From: Paenibacillus sp. 32352
Lineage (GTDB): Bacteria; Bacillota; Bacilli; Paenibacillales; NBRC-103111
Length of the DNA stretch: 64,000 bases
Assembly (NCBI RefSeq): GCF_002042965.1
Contig: NZ_MZNT01000010.1
Coordinates: forward strand, 62,001 to 126,000
Direction of reading: 5' to 3'
Every line of letters begins with the position of its first letter. The first letter of the stretch is position 1. The notes under the pieces are model-generated. The model had not been told where the DNA came from and ran no database searches. It saw only the letters and a program-made list of their open reading frames with translations. The position numbers and the translations under genes were made by a program. Below, in pieces: positions 26,145 to 33,725 of the stretch.

Positions 26145-27197
26145 CTATTTCTGTTCAGCCTTATACTGCTCTAACGCTTTAGTAATATATTGATTGTCTA
26201 CGACCTTGGACGTATCGATTTTCTTCTTAATGGCCCCCTGCTCATAGATGGAGTTGGCCGTTTCCTGCTGAATTTTGATGATTTCATCTGTAATCGGCAT
26301 ATTGGTAGGCTCCGTATTCTCAATGACCTGCCGAATAATTTCACGGTCAACCTTCTTCAGCTGGGCGTAGACGTCTATCGCCTCTTCCAGATGCTGCTTT
26401 TGCCATTGCTGCGTCTTTTCCTCCACCTTCAGATACAGTGTCACCAGATCAGGGTGTTCCTCGGCAAACTTGGTGCGTACGATCTGAAAGCCTGCGCCTT
26501 TGGCATCCAAAGCCGTTCCGTCCACCAATACCCGTGCTCCATTCAGCACCTTCTGTGTGGACATGAACGGTTCCCAGATGGCCCAGGCATCGACGGAGCC
26601 GGTTTCAAAGGCAGGCTGGGCTTCATCCGGCTGAAGCGATATGATTTGCACATCGGCCGGCTTCAGATTAGCCTTCTCCAGCGCTTTGTAGACAACCGTC
26701 TGGGCCGAGCTGGCCTTGGCAAACGCGATTTTCTTCCCTTTCAAGTCCTGAATCGTTTTGATCGGACTATCCTTTTTCACCAGAATGGCATTTCCTTTGG
26801 AGCCGAAGCTGGCCGCAGCGATTTCCTTGAACGGTACATCGGCCGCTTGGCCGGAAATCACCGGCAGGTCGCCAACCCTCCCGAAATCCAGCCGATTGGA
26901 GGCAATCGCTTCAAAATAGGAAGGACCGCTTTGGAATTCCACCCAATTGACCTTGGCGCCGGCCTTGGCGAATTCCTCCTCGAACCAGCCCTTCTGCTTG
27001 GCAAGCAGGATCGGCCATATGCTTTGCTGAATGCCGATATTGACGACCAAAGGCTCCTTGGAGCTTGCTCCGGCGGGCCCTGCGCTGTTGCCGGTCTTGC
27101 CGTTATGATCTGCGCCCTGCGAGCTGCCGCAGCCTGCAAGCAGCATCAATCCCCATATAACTGTCACAACAAAAGACACCCATTTTACTATTCTCAT
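26145..27197 (-). CDS. ssuA: Aliphatic sulfonate/taurine-type ABC substrate-binding lipoprotein (SsuA-like) 2
   Basis: A 350-residue lipoprotein with lipobox LLAGC at the end of the signal peptide. It parallels the binding protein at 21.7 kb: VNIGIQQSIWPILLAKQKGWFEEEF, FGRVGDLPVISGQAADVPF, IQDLKGKKIAFAKASSAQ and VDAWAIWEPFMS. First gene of the ssuA-ssuB-ssuC transporter unit, with a strong promoter at 27332-27361 and a leader that contains copy 4 of the shared hairpin and its terminator. GAGGAG lies just before the ATG. The ligand is probably an alkanesulfonate or related organosulfur compound. Confidence 0.92.
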   Translation of the reverse strand: MRIVKWVSFVVTVIWGLMLLAGCGSSQGADHNGKTGNSAGPAGASSKEPLVVNIGIQQSIWPILLAKQKGWFEEEFAKAGAKVNWVEFQSGPSYFEAIASNRLDFGRVGDLPVISGQAADVPFKEIAAASFGSKGNAILVKKDSPIKTIQDLKGKKIAFAKASSAQTVVYKALEKANLKPADVQIISLQPDEAQPAFETGSVDAWAIWEPFMSTQKVLNGARVLVDGTALDAKGAGFQIVRTKFAEEHPDLVTLYLKVEEKTQQWQKQHLEEAIDVYAQLKKVDREIIRQVIENTEPTNMPITDEIIKIQQETANSIYEQGAIKKKIDTSKVVDNQYITKALEQYKAEQK

Positions 27198-27234
27198 AAG
27201 TACTCCTCTTTCCGATCCATCTCATGATTAACGC

Positions 27235-27293
27235 AAAAAAACCTTACTGCTCCTTTGTGAATTAACAATAAGGCCTTCGGTTTTCCGATCGGC
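27235..27293 (-). promoter_or_regulatory. Attenuator-like leader of the ssuABC unit (copy 4)
   Basis: On the minus strand the 21-nt hairpin (plus 27273-27293; GCC/GGC, TCGG/CCGA, loop AAAA, internal loop GA opposite A) runs straight into a terminator: CCTTATTG (plus 27266-27273) pairs with CAGTAAGG (plus 27242-27249), followed by seven U residues. The two stems share one base. It lies inside the leader transcribed from the promoter at 27332-27361 and must be read through to reach ssuA. Confidence 0.7.
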
Positions 27294-27331
27294 AAAAAGG
27301 ATATGAAGATTTACGTCAGTGATCTTCCTAT

Positions 27332-27361
27332 ATCATAATGCCACTAATTCCAATGTGTCAA
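27332..27361 (-). promoter_or_regulatory. Promoter and overlapping inverted repeat for ssuA
   Basis: On the minus strand a perfect TTGACA (plus 27356-27361) is 18 bases from TATGAT (plus 27332-27337). An inverted repeat AATTCC-N13-GGAATT (plus 27346-27370) overlaps the -35 element, so a repressor could occlude it. CymR, the Firmicute cysteine-metabolism repressor, is a candidate, but the match to its site was not tested. Confidence 0.75.
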
Positions 27362-27385
27362 CTGGGAATTTAAAATAAAAACAAA

Positions 27386-27428
27386 ACCTGCAAGAGAGCC
27401 GCTGTTCCGCAACAGCCCTCTCGCAGGT
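27386..27428 (-). terminator. Terminator of the acetyltransferase gene
   Basis: On the minus strand ACCTGCGAGAG pairs with CTCTCTTGCAGGT (one bulge), with inner CTGTT/AACAG, followed by TTTTGTTTTTATTTT. Confidence 0.85.
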
Positions 27429-27440
27429 CACCCTTATTAA

Positions 27441-27947
27441 TTAAACCGGACGGATTTCTTTCTCCATAATGTAATCGTCCATCACAAACCCGTTTCCGAT
27501 ATCCGCAACCTGGGTGCGCAGCTTTTTAAAGCCCTTCTTCTCGTACACCGCAATCGTCGCATCATTATAGCGGTTGACGGTGAGCCATATCGCGCTCAAG
27601 CCTCTTTTGCGGCACAGCTCGACCAAAAATTCCATGGCCCGGCTTGCAAACCCTCTGCCGCGATGCTCCTTCAGGATATACAATTTACTTAAAAACAGCT
27701 TGCCCTCTTCTTGCTTTACTCCCATATAGCCAATGTTGGAGCCGTTCAGCTTCATAAAGTAATATTCGTAGCCTTGATGCTTCAATTGATCGGTCAGGGC
27801 AGGGTAGGATTGAAATTTTTGCACCATATAATCGATTTGTTCCCGGGATATGATGGTTATAAAATATTCATTCCAAATTTCCGCTGCCAGTCGAGCCAAG
27901 TCCGTAACTTCTTCCTCCGTCTTTAATTGGGTAAAAACAGGTTCCAT
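27441..27947 (-). CDS. GNAT family N-acetyltransferase
   Basis: A 168-residue acetyl-CoA-dependent transferase. The acetyl-CoA loop (motif A) is LYILKEHRGRGFASRAMEFL, with the preceding beta-4 strand GKLFLSKLYIL, and motif B is NRYNDATIAVYEKKGFKK. The N-terminal RLAAEIWNEYFITIISREQIDYM resembles small-molecule GNATs of the YitI/PaiA type. The longest frame adds 25 codons overlapping the upstream gene's tail, but the ATG at 27947 follows AGAGGTGA and fits the family. It lies 78 bases after the beta-hydroxyacid dehydrogenase gene and is probably co-transcribed. Acceptor unknown. Confidence 0.88.
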   Translation of the reverse strand: MEPVFTQLKTEEEVTDLARLAAEIWNEYFITIISREQIDYMVQKFQSYPALTDQLKHQGYEYYFMKLNGSNIGYMGVKQEEGKLFLSKLYILKEHRGRGFASRAMEFLVELCRKRGLSAIWLTVNRYNDATIAVYEKKGFKKLRTQVADIGNGFVMDDYIMEKEIRPV

Positions 27948-28025
27948 AAGATCACCTCTTTGTATCCTGCCATAGAGCTCGTAAGAAGCTTGTCCCGCTT
28001 CCCGCCCCTGAGTTCTCTCCATGCT

Positions 28026-28913
28026 TTACAGCTGCTGCTGATATACCTTGAACAAGGCCTGGGTACCGCTATCCTCTTCGCCCATCTGAGCCAACTGTTC
28101 GTACAATGCACGGGCCTGCGCCAATCCCGGAAGCTCCAGCTTCATCTCCTTCGCGGAGTCCAACGCAATCTGCATGTCCTTAATAAAATGCTTCACATAA
28201 AAGCCGGGGGCATAGTCCCCGTTAAGCATTCTCGGAGCGAGATTGCTCAGGGAGAAGCTTCCCGCCGCTCCCGATTGGATGCTTTTCAACACGGTAGAAG
28301 GATCGAGTCCCGCTTTTTGTGCATAGATCAGGGCTTCACATACGCCCATCATATTGGAGGCAATGGCGATTTGATTGCACATTTTCGTAAACTGCCCGGA
28401 ACCGGCAGGTCCTTGGTGAACGATCTGCGTACCCATTGCTTCCAGCACAGGCAGCGCCTGATCGAAGGCCTCCTTGCTTCCGCCAACCATAATGGAGAGC
28501 CGCGCTTCTCTTGCCCCGACATCTCCTCCCGAGACAGGAGCGTCTAGTGCAAGAATCCCCCGCTTCAGCGCTTCCGCCTCAATGCGCTTTGCCAAAGAAG
28601 GACTGGAGGTGGTCATATCTATAACAATAGTTCCCGGCTTGGCATGAGGAATAACTCCCTGCTCACCGAGGCTGACCTCTTCGACGTCATGAGGATAACC
28701 GACCATCGTAATGATCACGTCGCATAAAGGTGCCAGCGAGGAAGGCGTCTGATGCCACTCGGCCCCTTGGGCGACCAAGGATTCAGCCTTTTCCTTCGTC
28801 CGGCTGTATACATGGAGCTTATAGCCCTTGTTCATCAGATGGCCCGCCATGCTTTTGCCCATCACTCCTGTGCCAATAAAACCGACAACCGTATTTTGCG
28901 CTGTTCTTTCCAA
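28026..28913 (-). CDS. NAD(P)-dependent beta-hydroxyacid dehydrogenase
   Basis: A 295-residue enzyme of the 3-hydroxyisobutyrate dehydrogenase / tartronate semialdehyde reductase family. The Rossmann loop VVGFIGTGVMGKSMAGHLMNKG, the substrate motif DAPVSGGDVGAREARLSIMVGG, the catalytic Lys in GSGQFTKMCNQIAIA and the C-terminal FYVKHFIKDMQIALD block are all canonical. The start is TTG at 28913 behind AAGGGGA; no ATG gives a complete Rossmann strand. First gene of a two-gene unit with the acetyltransferase. The natural hydroxyacid cannot be told from sequence. Confidence 0.9.
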   Translation of the reverse strand: MERTAQNTVVGFIGTGVMGKSMAGHLMNKGYKLHVYSRTKEKAESLVAQGAEWHQTPSSLAPLCDVIITMVGYPHDVEEVSLGEQGVIPHAKPGTIVIDMTTSSPSLAKRIEAEALKRGILALDAPVSGGDVGAREARLSIMVGGSKEAFDQALPVLEAMGTQIVHQGPAGSGQFTKMCNQIAIASNMMGVCEALIYAQKAGLDPSTVLKSIQSGAAGSFSLSNLAPRMLNGDYAPGFYVKHFIKDMQIALDSAKEMKLELPGLAQARALYEQLAQMGEEDSGTQALFKVYQQQL

Positions 28914-29141
28914 GCTAAGGTCCCCTTTTCCATTCGAGATTCAGATCATATAGAGAAAAGACATCCCTCTCCCACTGCAGAAAGAAACAATGTCTCCATC
29001 GGTACGGTCGACAAAACCAATCATGAAATGCTTGAAGAATGCCTGTTTCCAACCTAACATTGCTGCAAAGCGTTGTCAACTTAAGGAGCTATGACCTAAT
29101 CAATAACCATGCCGGACTGATCAATGGCTGCGCGAAATAAA

Positions 29142-29205
29142 AAGCAGGGCACTCCCGCAAGATAAGCCAGTAAGTCCCTGGTCATCATCGGTGGTGCTCC
29201 TGCTA
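29142..29205 (-). terminator. Terminator of the sugar-binding-protein gene
   Basis: On the minus strand AGCAGGAGCAC pairs with AGTGCCCTGCT across a long loop, followed by TTTTTATTT. It lies 6 bases after the stop codon. Confidence 0.7.
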
Positions 29206-29210
29206 TCACG

Positions 29211-30530
29211 TTACTTGGTCTCGGATTCAATCTTCTTGTTAACCTGCTCCTGACCGTTTCGAAGTACGGTATTCACATCGGTTTTGCCTAACAAGAGATC
29301 GGTAATTTGACCCCGAATGGCATCCTCTACAAACGTATCGTATCGGGTTTTGGCCGCCGCCGGCGCGAAGGTGTTGCTGAATACGGCATTCTTGATATTC
29401 TTATCCTTCATGGTCGTGTCCTGGCCGAACACCTGCTTGATCGCATCGTTCTTCAGAATCGTAATGCCGCCTGACTTGGAAAATTGCGTCTGGTACTCAT
29501 CGCTGATAAACAGCTTCACGACCTCCATCGCCTCATCCTTATGCTCGCTGGTCGAAGTGATAAACATATAAGTCGGATAGGATTGACTGCCGACTTTCGG
29601 AGCATCCTTGAAGGTAGGCAGTGCCGTCACGTCCCAATTCATCTCGCGGGTCCAGTCGTAATCCCCGTACATGAAGCTGAACATAGCGACATTCCGGGCC
29701 TTGGAGAACTCGTCAATGTACGGAATCTTGTACCATTGCTTCTTCAAATCCTCAAGCACTGGGCCGTAGCCTTCGGATTGCATCGGCTTCATCAAGGTTT
29801 CCTGAACTAGCTTTTTCCATGCATCCGTTTCCAGCGTCGCTTTTTTGGAGGAGGCATCGACATTGGCAAGAGACAGCGGGTTCAGTCTTAAAAAGTGATT
29901 GATCGATGTCGTATAACCGACGTAGTTGACGCCGTTATCGCTTCGGGTCAGCTTTTGCGATAGAGCCGCCAAATCATCCCAACTCATTCCGTCTTTAGGG
30001 TATTCCACCCCGAATTTATCAAAAATATCCTTATTGTACATCAACACCAGCGTACTGTTGCTGATCGGCAGGCCATATAGACCGCCCATGACCTTGATAG
30101 CATCAATCGTCGACGGCTCAAACCGGCTTAGATCTACATTATGCTTTTTCACCAGATCGGATAAATCCTGGTTCAGCCCGATATCCAGAAGGGAGCCCTT
30201 CAACCCGATTTGTCCTATCGAATCGATGAAGATATCCACCTTCGTCGTCCCGCTCGTAATCATCTCAGCCAAGCTGACCGTCTTGTCTTTGGGCACGAAT
30301 TTCACCGTAACATTCGGCAGCTTTTGCTTTATGTAATCTCCATATTGTTTTTGAAACTGCTCTTCGGAAAGATTCCCGTTATGATAAAAATATAAGTCCA
30401 CCGGCTTCATATTCGCCGCAGCCCCTGCATCACCGGTTGACGACGCCGGCTCCTGCTTGGTACTGGAGCATCCGGACAATATCGACCCGAGCAGAAGCGT
30501 TCCTGCCACTGCCATTGTTACCTTTTTCAT
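29211..30530 (-). CDS. Carbohydrate-type ABC substrate-binding lipoprotein
   Basis: A 439-residue extracellular solute-binding protein of family 1 (cluster B sugar-binding type). The signal peptide ends in the lipobox LSGC followed by SSTKQEPASS. VDLYFYHNGN, YGLPISNSTLVLMYNKDIFDKFG, the GMSWDDLAALSQKLT strand-helix and ITSTSEHKDEAMEVVKLFISDEYQ are typical. The ATG at 30530 follows GGGAGGG and gives a proper signal peptide; the frame extends 14 codons further. No permease genes adjoin it, so it must use a translocator encoded elsewhere. Its promoter region shares operators with the divergent LacI regulator. Confidence 0.9.
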   Translation of the reverse strand: MKKVTMAVAGTLLLGSILSGCSSTKQEPASSTGDAGAAANMKPVDLYFYHNGNLSEEQFQKQYGDYIKQKLPNVTVKFVPKDKTVSLAEMITSGTTKVDIFIDSIGQIGLKGSLLDIGLNQDLSDLVKKHNVDLSRFEPSTIDAIKVMGGLYGLPISNSTLVLMYNKDIFDKFGVEYPKDGMSWDDLAALSQKLTRSDNGVNYVGYTTSINHFLRLNPLSLANVDASSKKATLETDAWKKLVQETLMKPMQSEGYGPVLEDLKKQWYKIPYIDEFSKARNVAMFSFMYGDYDWTREMNWDVTALPTFKDAPKVGSQSYPTYMFITSTSEHKDEAMEVVKLFISDEYQTQFSKSGGITILKNDAIKQVFGQDTTMKDKNIKNAVFSNTFAPAAAKTRYDTFVEDAIRGQITDLLLGKTDVNTVLRNGQEQVNKKIESETK

Positions 30531-30649
30531 GGTATGACCCTCCCTTTTTACGATCCAATAAACCGCTTTCATATTGATGAAGCTTCAATGAATAGATATG
30601 ATGGGTACCCGCCTGCACTAAGAGGTTAATGCAATAAAGCTGTAAGTGC

Positions 30650-30663
30650 TGAAATCGATTTCA
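30650..30663. promoter_or_regulatory. LacI-type operator 1
   Basis: TGAAATCGATTTCA is a perfect 14-bp palindrome with the central CG of LacI-family sites, upstream of the binding-protein gene. Confidence 0.8.
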
Positions 30664-30783
30664 TGATGTATTATACTCAGCAGCTGGAAATATTGTCAAA
30701 CAAAAAATGATAAAGCACGATTTTTATTGAATTTTATCCGGTTTATAAAAATAAACTCTAATGGAGTCTCTGTTTGAATGAAC

Positions 30784-30797
30784 TGAAATCGATTTTA
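30784..30797. promoter_or_regulatory. LacI-type operator 2
   Basis: TGAAATCGATTTTA differs from operator 1 at one base. It lies mid-way between the divergent genes, 134 bases from operator 1. Confidence 0.75.
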
Positions 30798-30907
30798 TAA
30801 TACTGGATTTGACTGAACACTATTTTTGAATAAATTTCCAACTATATCCGGTTCGTTCAGCTTAATCCAACAATCGACTCCTTCCTATTCTATGAAATGA
30901 TGAGTAT

Positions 30908-30921
30908 TGCAATCGATTTCT
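30908..30921. promoter_or_regulatory. LacI-type operator 3
   Basis: TGCAATCGATTTCT keeps the AATCGATTTC core and lies about 50 bases before the LacI-family start, a position suited to autoregulation. The rest of the 441-base intergenic region (30531-30971) holds only these sites and AT-rich DNA. Confidence 0.7.
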
Positions 30922-30971
30922 TTATAGGTTATAGTCTTCACAGAATAAAAATCTGTATAAGGTAGATGAGA

Positions 30972-31985
30972 ATGGACATAAAAATCGTCGATGTGGCCGC
31001 CAAAGCCGGCGTCTCCCCCGCTACGGTATCCCGGGTTCTAAATAATAACAGCAATGTTACCTCCAAGACGAAGGACAGGGTCATGAAGGTGATTCATGAG
31101 CTCGGTTACCAACCGAATGCCGCCGCCAAAAATCTTCGTTCCCAGAAAACGATGGCTATCGGCGTTATCGTTCCGGAAATTAATAACTCCTATTATGCAG
31201 AAGTGATCAAGGGCATCGAAAATCAGGCTTATGCCATGAAATATAAGGTTATTATCTGCGATACGTCGAACAACAAGGAAAAAGAGCTGGAATTTATCAA
31301 TCTGCTCATGAATAAAACCGTAGACTGCATGATCCTGGTAACCCCGATGATGTCGGATGAGGAGATTTGCCATTGGGCCGATATGGATTATTCCATAGGC
31401 ATCGTCGGCAGATATATTCATCACGATAAGGTTCCGTGCGTCTATACGGACAATGTGAAATTTTCGAAGGAAGTCGTGAACCATCTGGTAGAGCAAGGGC
31501 ATCGGGAAATCGCGTTTCTCAGCGGCTATGCGGATGCCATCGACAGCTATGAGAGACTGGAGGGCTACTTGAAGGGCCTGCGCGAGCATCATATTCCATT
31601 CCGTCCCGAATGGATCGAGAACGGGAACTTTAACAAGCAGGGCGGATACGAGGCGTTAAAGAGATTAATAGAGAAGAAGGTCAGCTTCACCGCTATCTAT
31701 GCCGCGAACGACGAAATGGCGCTTGGTGTGTATCAGGCATGTGGTGAACTCGGAATCAAGATTCCGCAACAGCTCGCCGTCATCGGCGTGGACAACAATC
31801 GCATCAGCCGGTACATCACTCCTCAGCTCAGCACAGTGAACCAGCCGAAGATGAAGATGGGCGGCGCTATCGTCGAGAGATTGATTCATCAGCTCGAGAA
31901 CGGTGAAGTGACGGACAACCGGGTTATCATTCTGGAGTCCCAGCTTATTGTCCGCGATTCTTCGCTGAGCCTGCCGCAGACGTAA
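30972..31985 (+). CDS. LacI family transcriptional regulator
   Basis: A 337-residue repressor. The HTH and hinge occupy residues 1-60 (IKIVDVAAKAGVSPATVSRVLNN, then YQPNAAAKNLRSQKT). The periplasmic-binding-protein-like sensor fills the rest (IGVIVPEINNSYYAEVIKGIE, FTAIYAANDEMALGVYQACGELG, LAVIGVDNNRISRYITPQLSTV). ATGs at 30966 and 30972 are both in frame; AAGGT is 8 bases before the second. It is divergent from the sugar-binding lipoprotein, and three near-identical palindromes lie between them, so it most likely represses that gene and itself until a sugar binds. Confidence 0.92.
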   Translation: MDIKIVDVAAKAGVSPATVSRVLNNNSNVTSKTKDRVMKVIHELGYQPNAAAKNLRSQKTMAIGVIVPEINNSYYAEVIKGIENQAYAMKYKVIICDTSNNKEKELEFINLLMNKTVDCMILVTPMMSDEEICHWADMDYSIGIVGRYIHHDKVPCVYTDNVKFSKEVVNHLVEQGHREIAFLSGYADAIDSYERLEGYLKGLREHHIPFRPEWIENGNFNKQGGYEALKRLIEKKVSFTAIYAANDEMALGVYQACGELGIKIPQQLAVIGVDNNRISRYITPQLSTVNQPKMKMGGAIVERLIHQLENGEVTDNRVIILESQLIVRDSSLSLPQT

Positions 31986-32042
31986 GCGAACATCCGGGTG
32001 TATAACAGCCGGGCTTGCATAGTTAGACACTGTTCTACACGG

Positions 32043-32621
32043 TCAGCCCGCACCCTCGCCCTGGCCGTTAGGCTGCCTGCGGAGCGGAGATTTGCTTTTG
32101 GCTTTAGCCGCCTGCGCTTCCTTGGGCTTTCGGCTTAGTTTGCATAAGCGGAATACCGTATAACCTATCATTCCTCCTGTTACATTCAGGATCATATCAT
32201 CGACATCGAAGGTTCCGATCGATAGCAGCAGCTGTATCATCTCAAAGCTTCCACTCCATAACAAGGAGGTCATCAGCATCCCTACCCACGAACGGCAGCA
32301 GCGGCGGAAAAACAGCGGGGCCATTAGGCCAAACGGAATAAAGACTTCGATATTACCGATCAAATTATCCGGCGGAAACTGCAGGAAATCGATAGGCTGT
32401 TTCAAATCCTGTGCAATCTCTTTGAAGGGAATGATGTTCCCGGACGCTTCATAACGCTTTATAATATCCCGCGGATTCTCCCAATTATGCTTGAACCGGT
32501 CGATCAGATAATCGAGCTCCAGCGGGCCGAGCTTGAATAAAATAGCCTTGGCCAACAGATACAAATAAACGGCAAATACGGCCGGCAGTACTATATTTTT
32601 GCCTGGATGGAACGATTTCAT
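32043..32621 (-). CDS. VanZ family protein
   Basis: A 192-residue membrane protein with about four helices (residues 8-25, 95-115, 120-135, 140-160). The VanZ signature is seen in NLIGNIEVFIPFGLMAPLFF, LWSGSFEMIQLLLSIGTFDVDDMILNVTGGMIGY. The tail is Lys/Arg/Pro-rich. VanZ of enterococci raises teicoplanin resistance; most homologues have no proven role. It is 20 bases downstream of a VanY-type carboxypeptidase gene, forming a vanY-vanZ pair with no vanHAX genes in the window, so true glycopeptide resistance is not implied. Confidence 0.88.
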   Translation of the reverse strand: MKSFHPGKNIVLPAVFAVYLYLLAKAILFKLGPLELDYLIDRFKHNWENPRDIIKRYEASGNIIPFKEIAQDLKQPIDFLQFPPDNLIGNIEVFIPFGLMAPLFFRRCCRSWVGMLMTSLLWSGSFEMIQLLLSIGTFDVDDMILNVTGGMIGYTVFRLCKLSRKPKEAQAAKAKSKSPLRRQPNGQGEGAG

Positions 32622-32641
32622 CTATACCCCTCGCTTCCTGC

Positions 32642-33541
32642 TTACAAATATAAAGTGAGTATCACGCCGTCCGAATTATTGCCCGTAATATCGTATCTCC
32701 GGTTTGCAGGGATCGTAATCTTCATATTTTTGGAGTAAGGATAATAACGGATTTCATAGGTGTTGCCTTCCGTATGGGCCGTAATAGTCTTCTGCTCCTT
32801 CAAGTAATCCAAGTACTCCTCCAGGGTCATATTGTTCTCCTTCATGATGGCGCTGTGGGGCATGCCTACATAGCGAAAATGCCACGGTTCATACTGAATG
32901 CCTGTAATGGCAGTCTTGTCCTTCGGATAGCGGAGGATAAATCCGTACTTCCATGCCTCCTTGAGCAGCCACTTGCCCTCCGGCGCCTGATTCATCTCCT
33001 TCTGGGTCGATCCAATATCCAGCGATAACCCGAGATTATGCTCGCTGTAGCCTGCCGGTAAAGCATAGTCAGAGCCCATCTCCCGGAACAGCCTGTCCTG
33101 CTCCTTCTCCTCCCGATAGCCGCTGCTGATCATAAAATGATTCACGCCGTCTTTATTGGCGGCCTCCATCATTTCGCCGAACTCTTTCGCCACTTCCCGG
33201 GACAGCCGAATCGTATTATCTAATAGAGCGAAGCCGCGGATCAGCTCTTTATGCTCGTATAACCGAACTATATCCGTCTGCTCTCCTTCCGAACGTACGG
33301 CATTCTTTTTATTCACTAGAACCAGCTTTCCTTTATATACTTGATCCTTGGCTACGGATATCGTTACTTGCTTGGATGACTCCCCCTGCTTGCCCTCGCT
33401 CCTCTGCCTCGAAGCATCTTCAGATACTTGGACCGGAATTTCCGCATTCCCCGGGCTTCCATTAGCATTCTCCCTGGTATGCTGCAAAGCCTCGTAACCT
33501 AGCAGCGCCACAATGACAAACAGAAACACCCACTTCTTCAT
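32642..33541 (-). CDS. VanY-type D-alanyl-D-alanine carboxypeptidase (M15B)
   Basis: A 299-residue zinc carboxypeptidase anchored by an N-terminal helix (residues 3-18), acting outside the membrane on the terminal D-Ala of peptidoglycan precursors. Zinc and catalytic motifs are SSGYREEKEQDRLF, YSEHNLGLSLDIG (His, Asp) and YEPWHFRYVG (Glu, His). A C-terminal module of about 60 residues follows the catalytic domain. Two in-frame ATGs at 33547 and 33541 follow GAAGGGGG; the second has the better spacing. It is the first gene of the vanY-vanZ unit; a VanR-like response regulator is encoded 2 kb away across the RNase J gene. Confidence 0.9.
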   Translation of the reverse strand: MKKWVFLFVIVALLGYEALQHTRENANGSPGNAEIPVQVSEDASRQRSEGKQGESSKQVTISVAKDQVYKGKLVLVNKKNAVRSEGEQTDIVRLYEHKELIRGFALLDNTIRLSREVAKEFGEMMEAANKDGVNHFMISSGYREEKEQDRLFREMGSDYALPAGYSEHNLGLSLDIGSTQKEMNQAPEGKWLLKEAWKYGFILRYPKDKTAITGIQYEPWHFRYVGMPHSAIMKENNMTLEEYLDYLKEQKTITAHTEGNTYEIRYYPYSKNMKITIPANRRYDITGNNSDGVILTLYL

Positions 33542-33725
33542 CTCCATATTCCCCCTTCGTTGATATCCATTTAGGATAGAGGAAAACGTTTAAAAAGAAT
33601 TAGGCTTTATCTAAAATTTTTCTTAAATATGATGCGGCGCACCACTAATTGCCACGAATACAAGAACCCGGCTTGGCTCACTCTATGCATGAAAACGGCT
33701 GGAATCACGGATGGGGGGAACTTTG

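Noticed and set aside
26190..27227. A 345-codon plus-strand open frame
   Set aside because: It mirrors the ssuA-like binding-protein gene, lacks a ribosome binding site and has no family-like content; a shadow frame of the minus-strand gene.
32043..33541. Glycopeptide resistance operon
   Set aside because: vanY and vanZ homologues alone do not confer it; no vanH, vanA or vanX genes and no VanS kinase are present.
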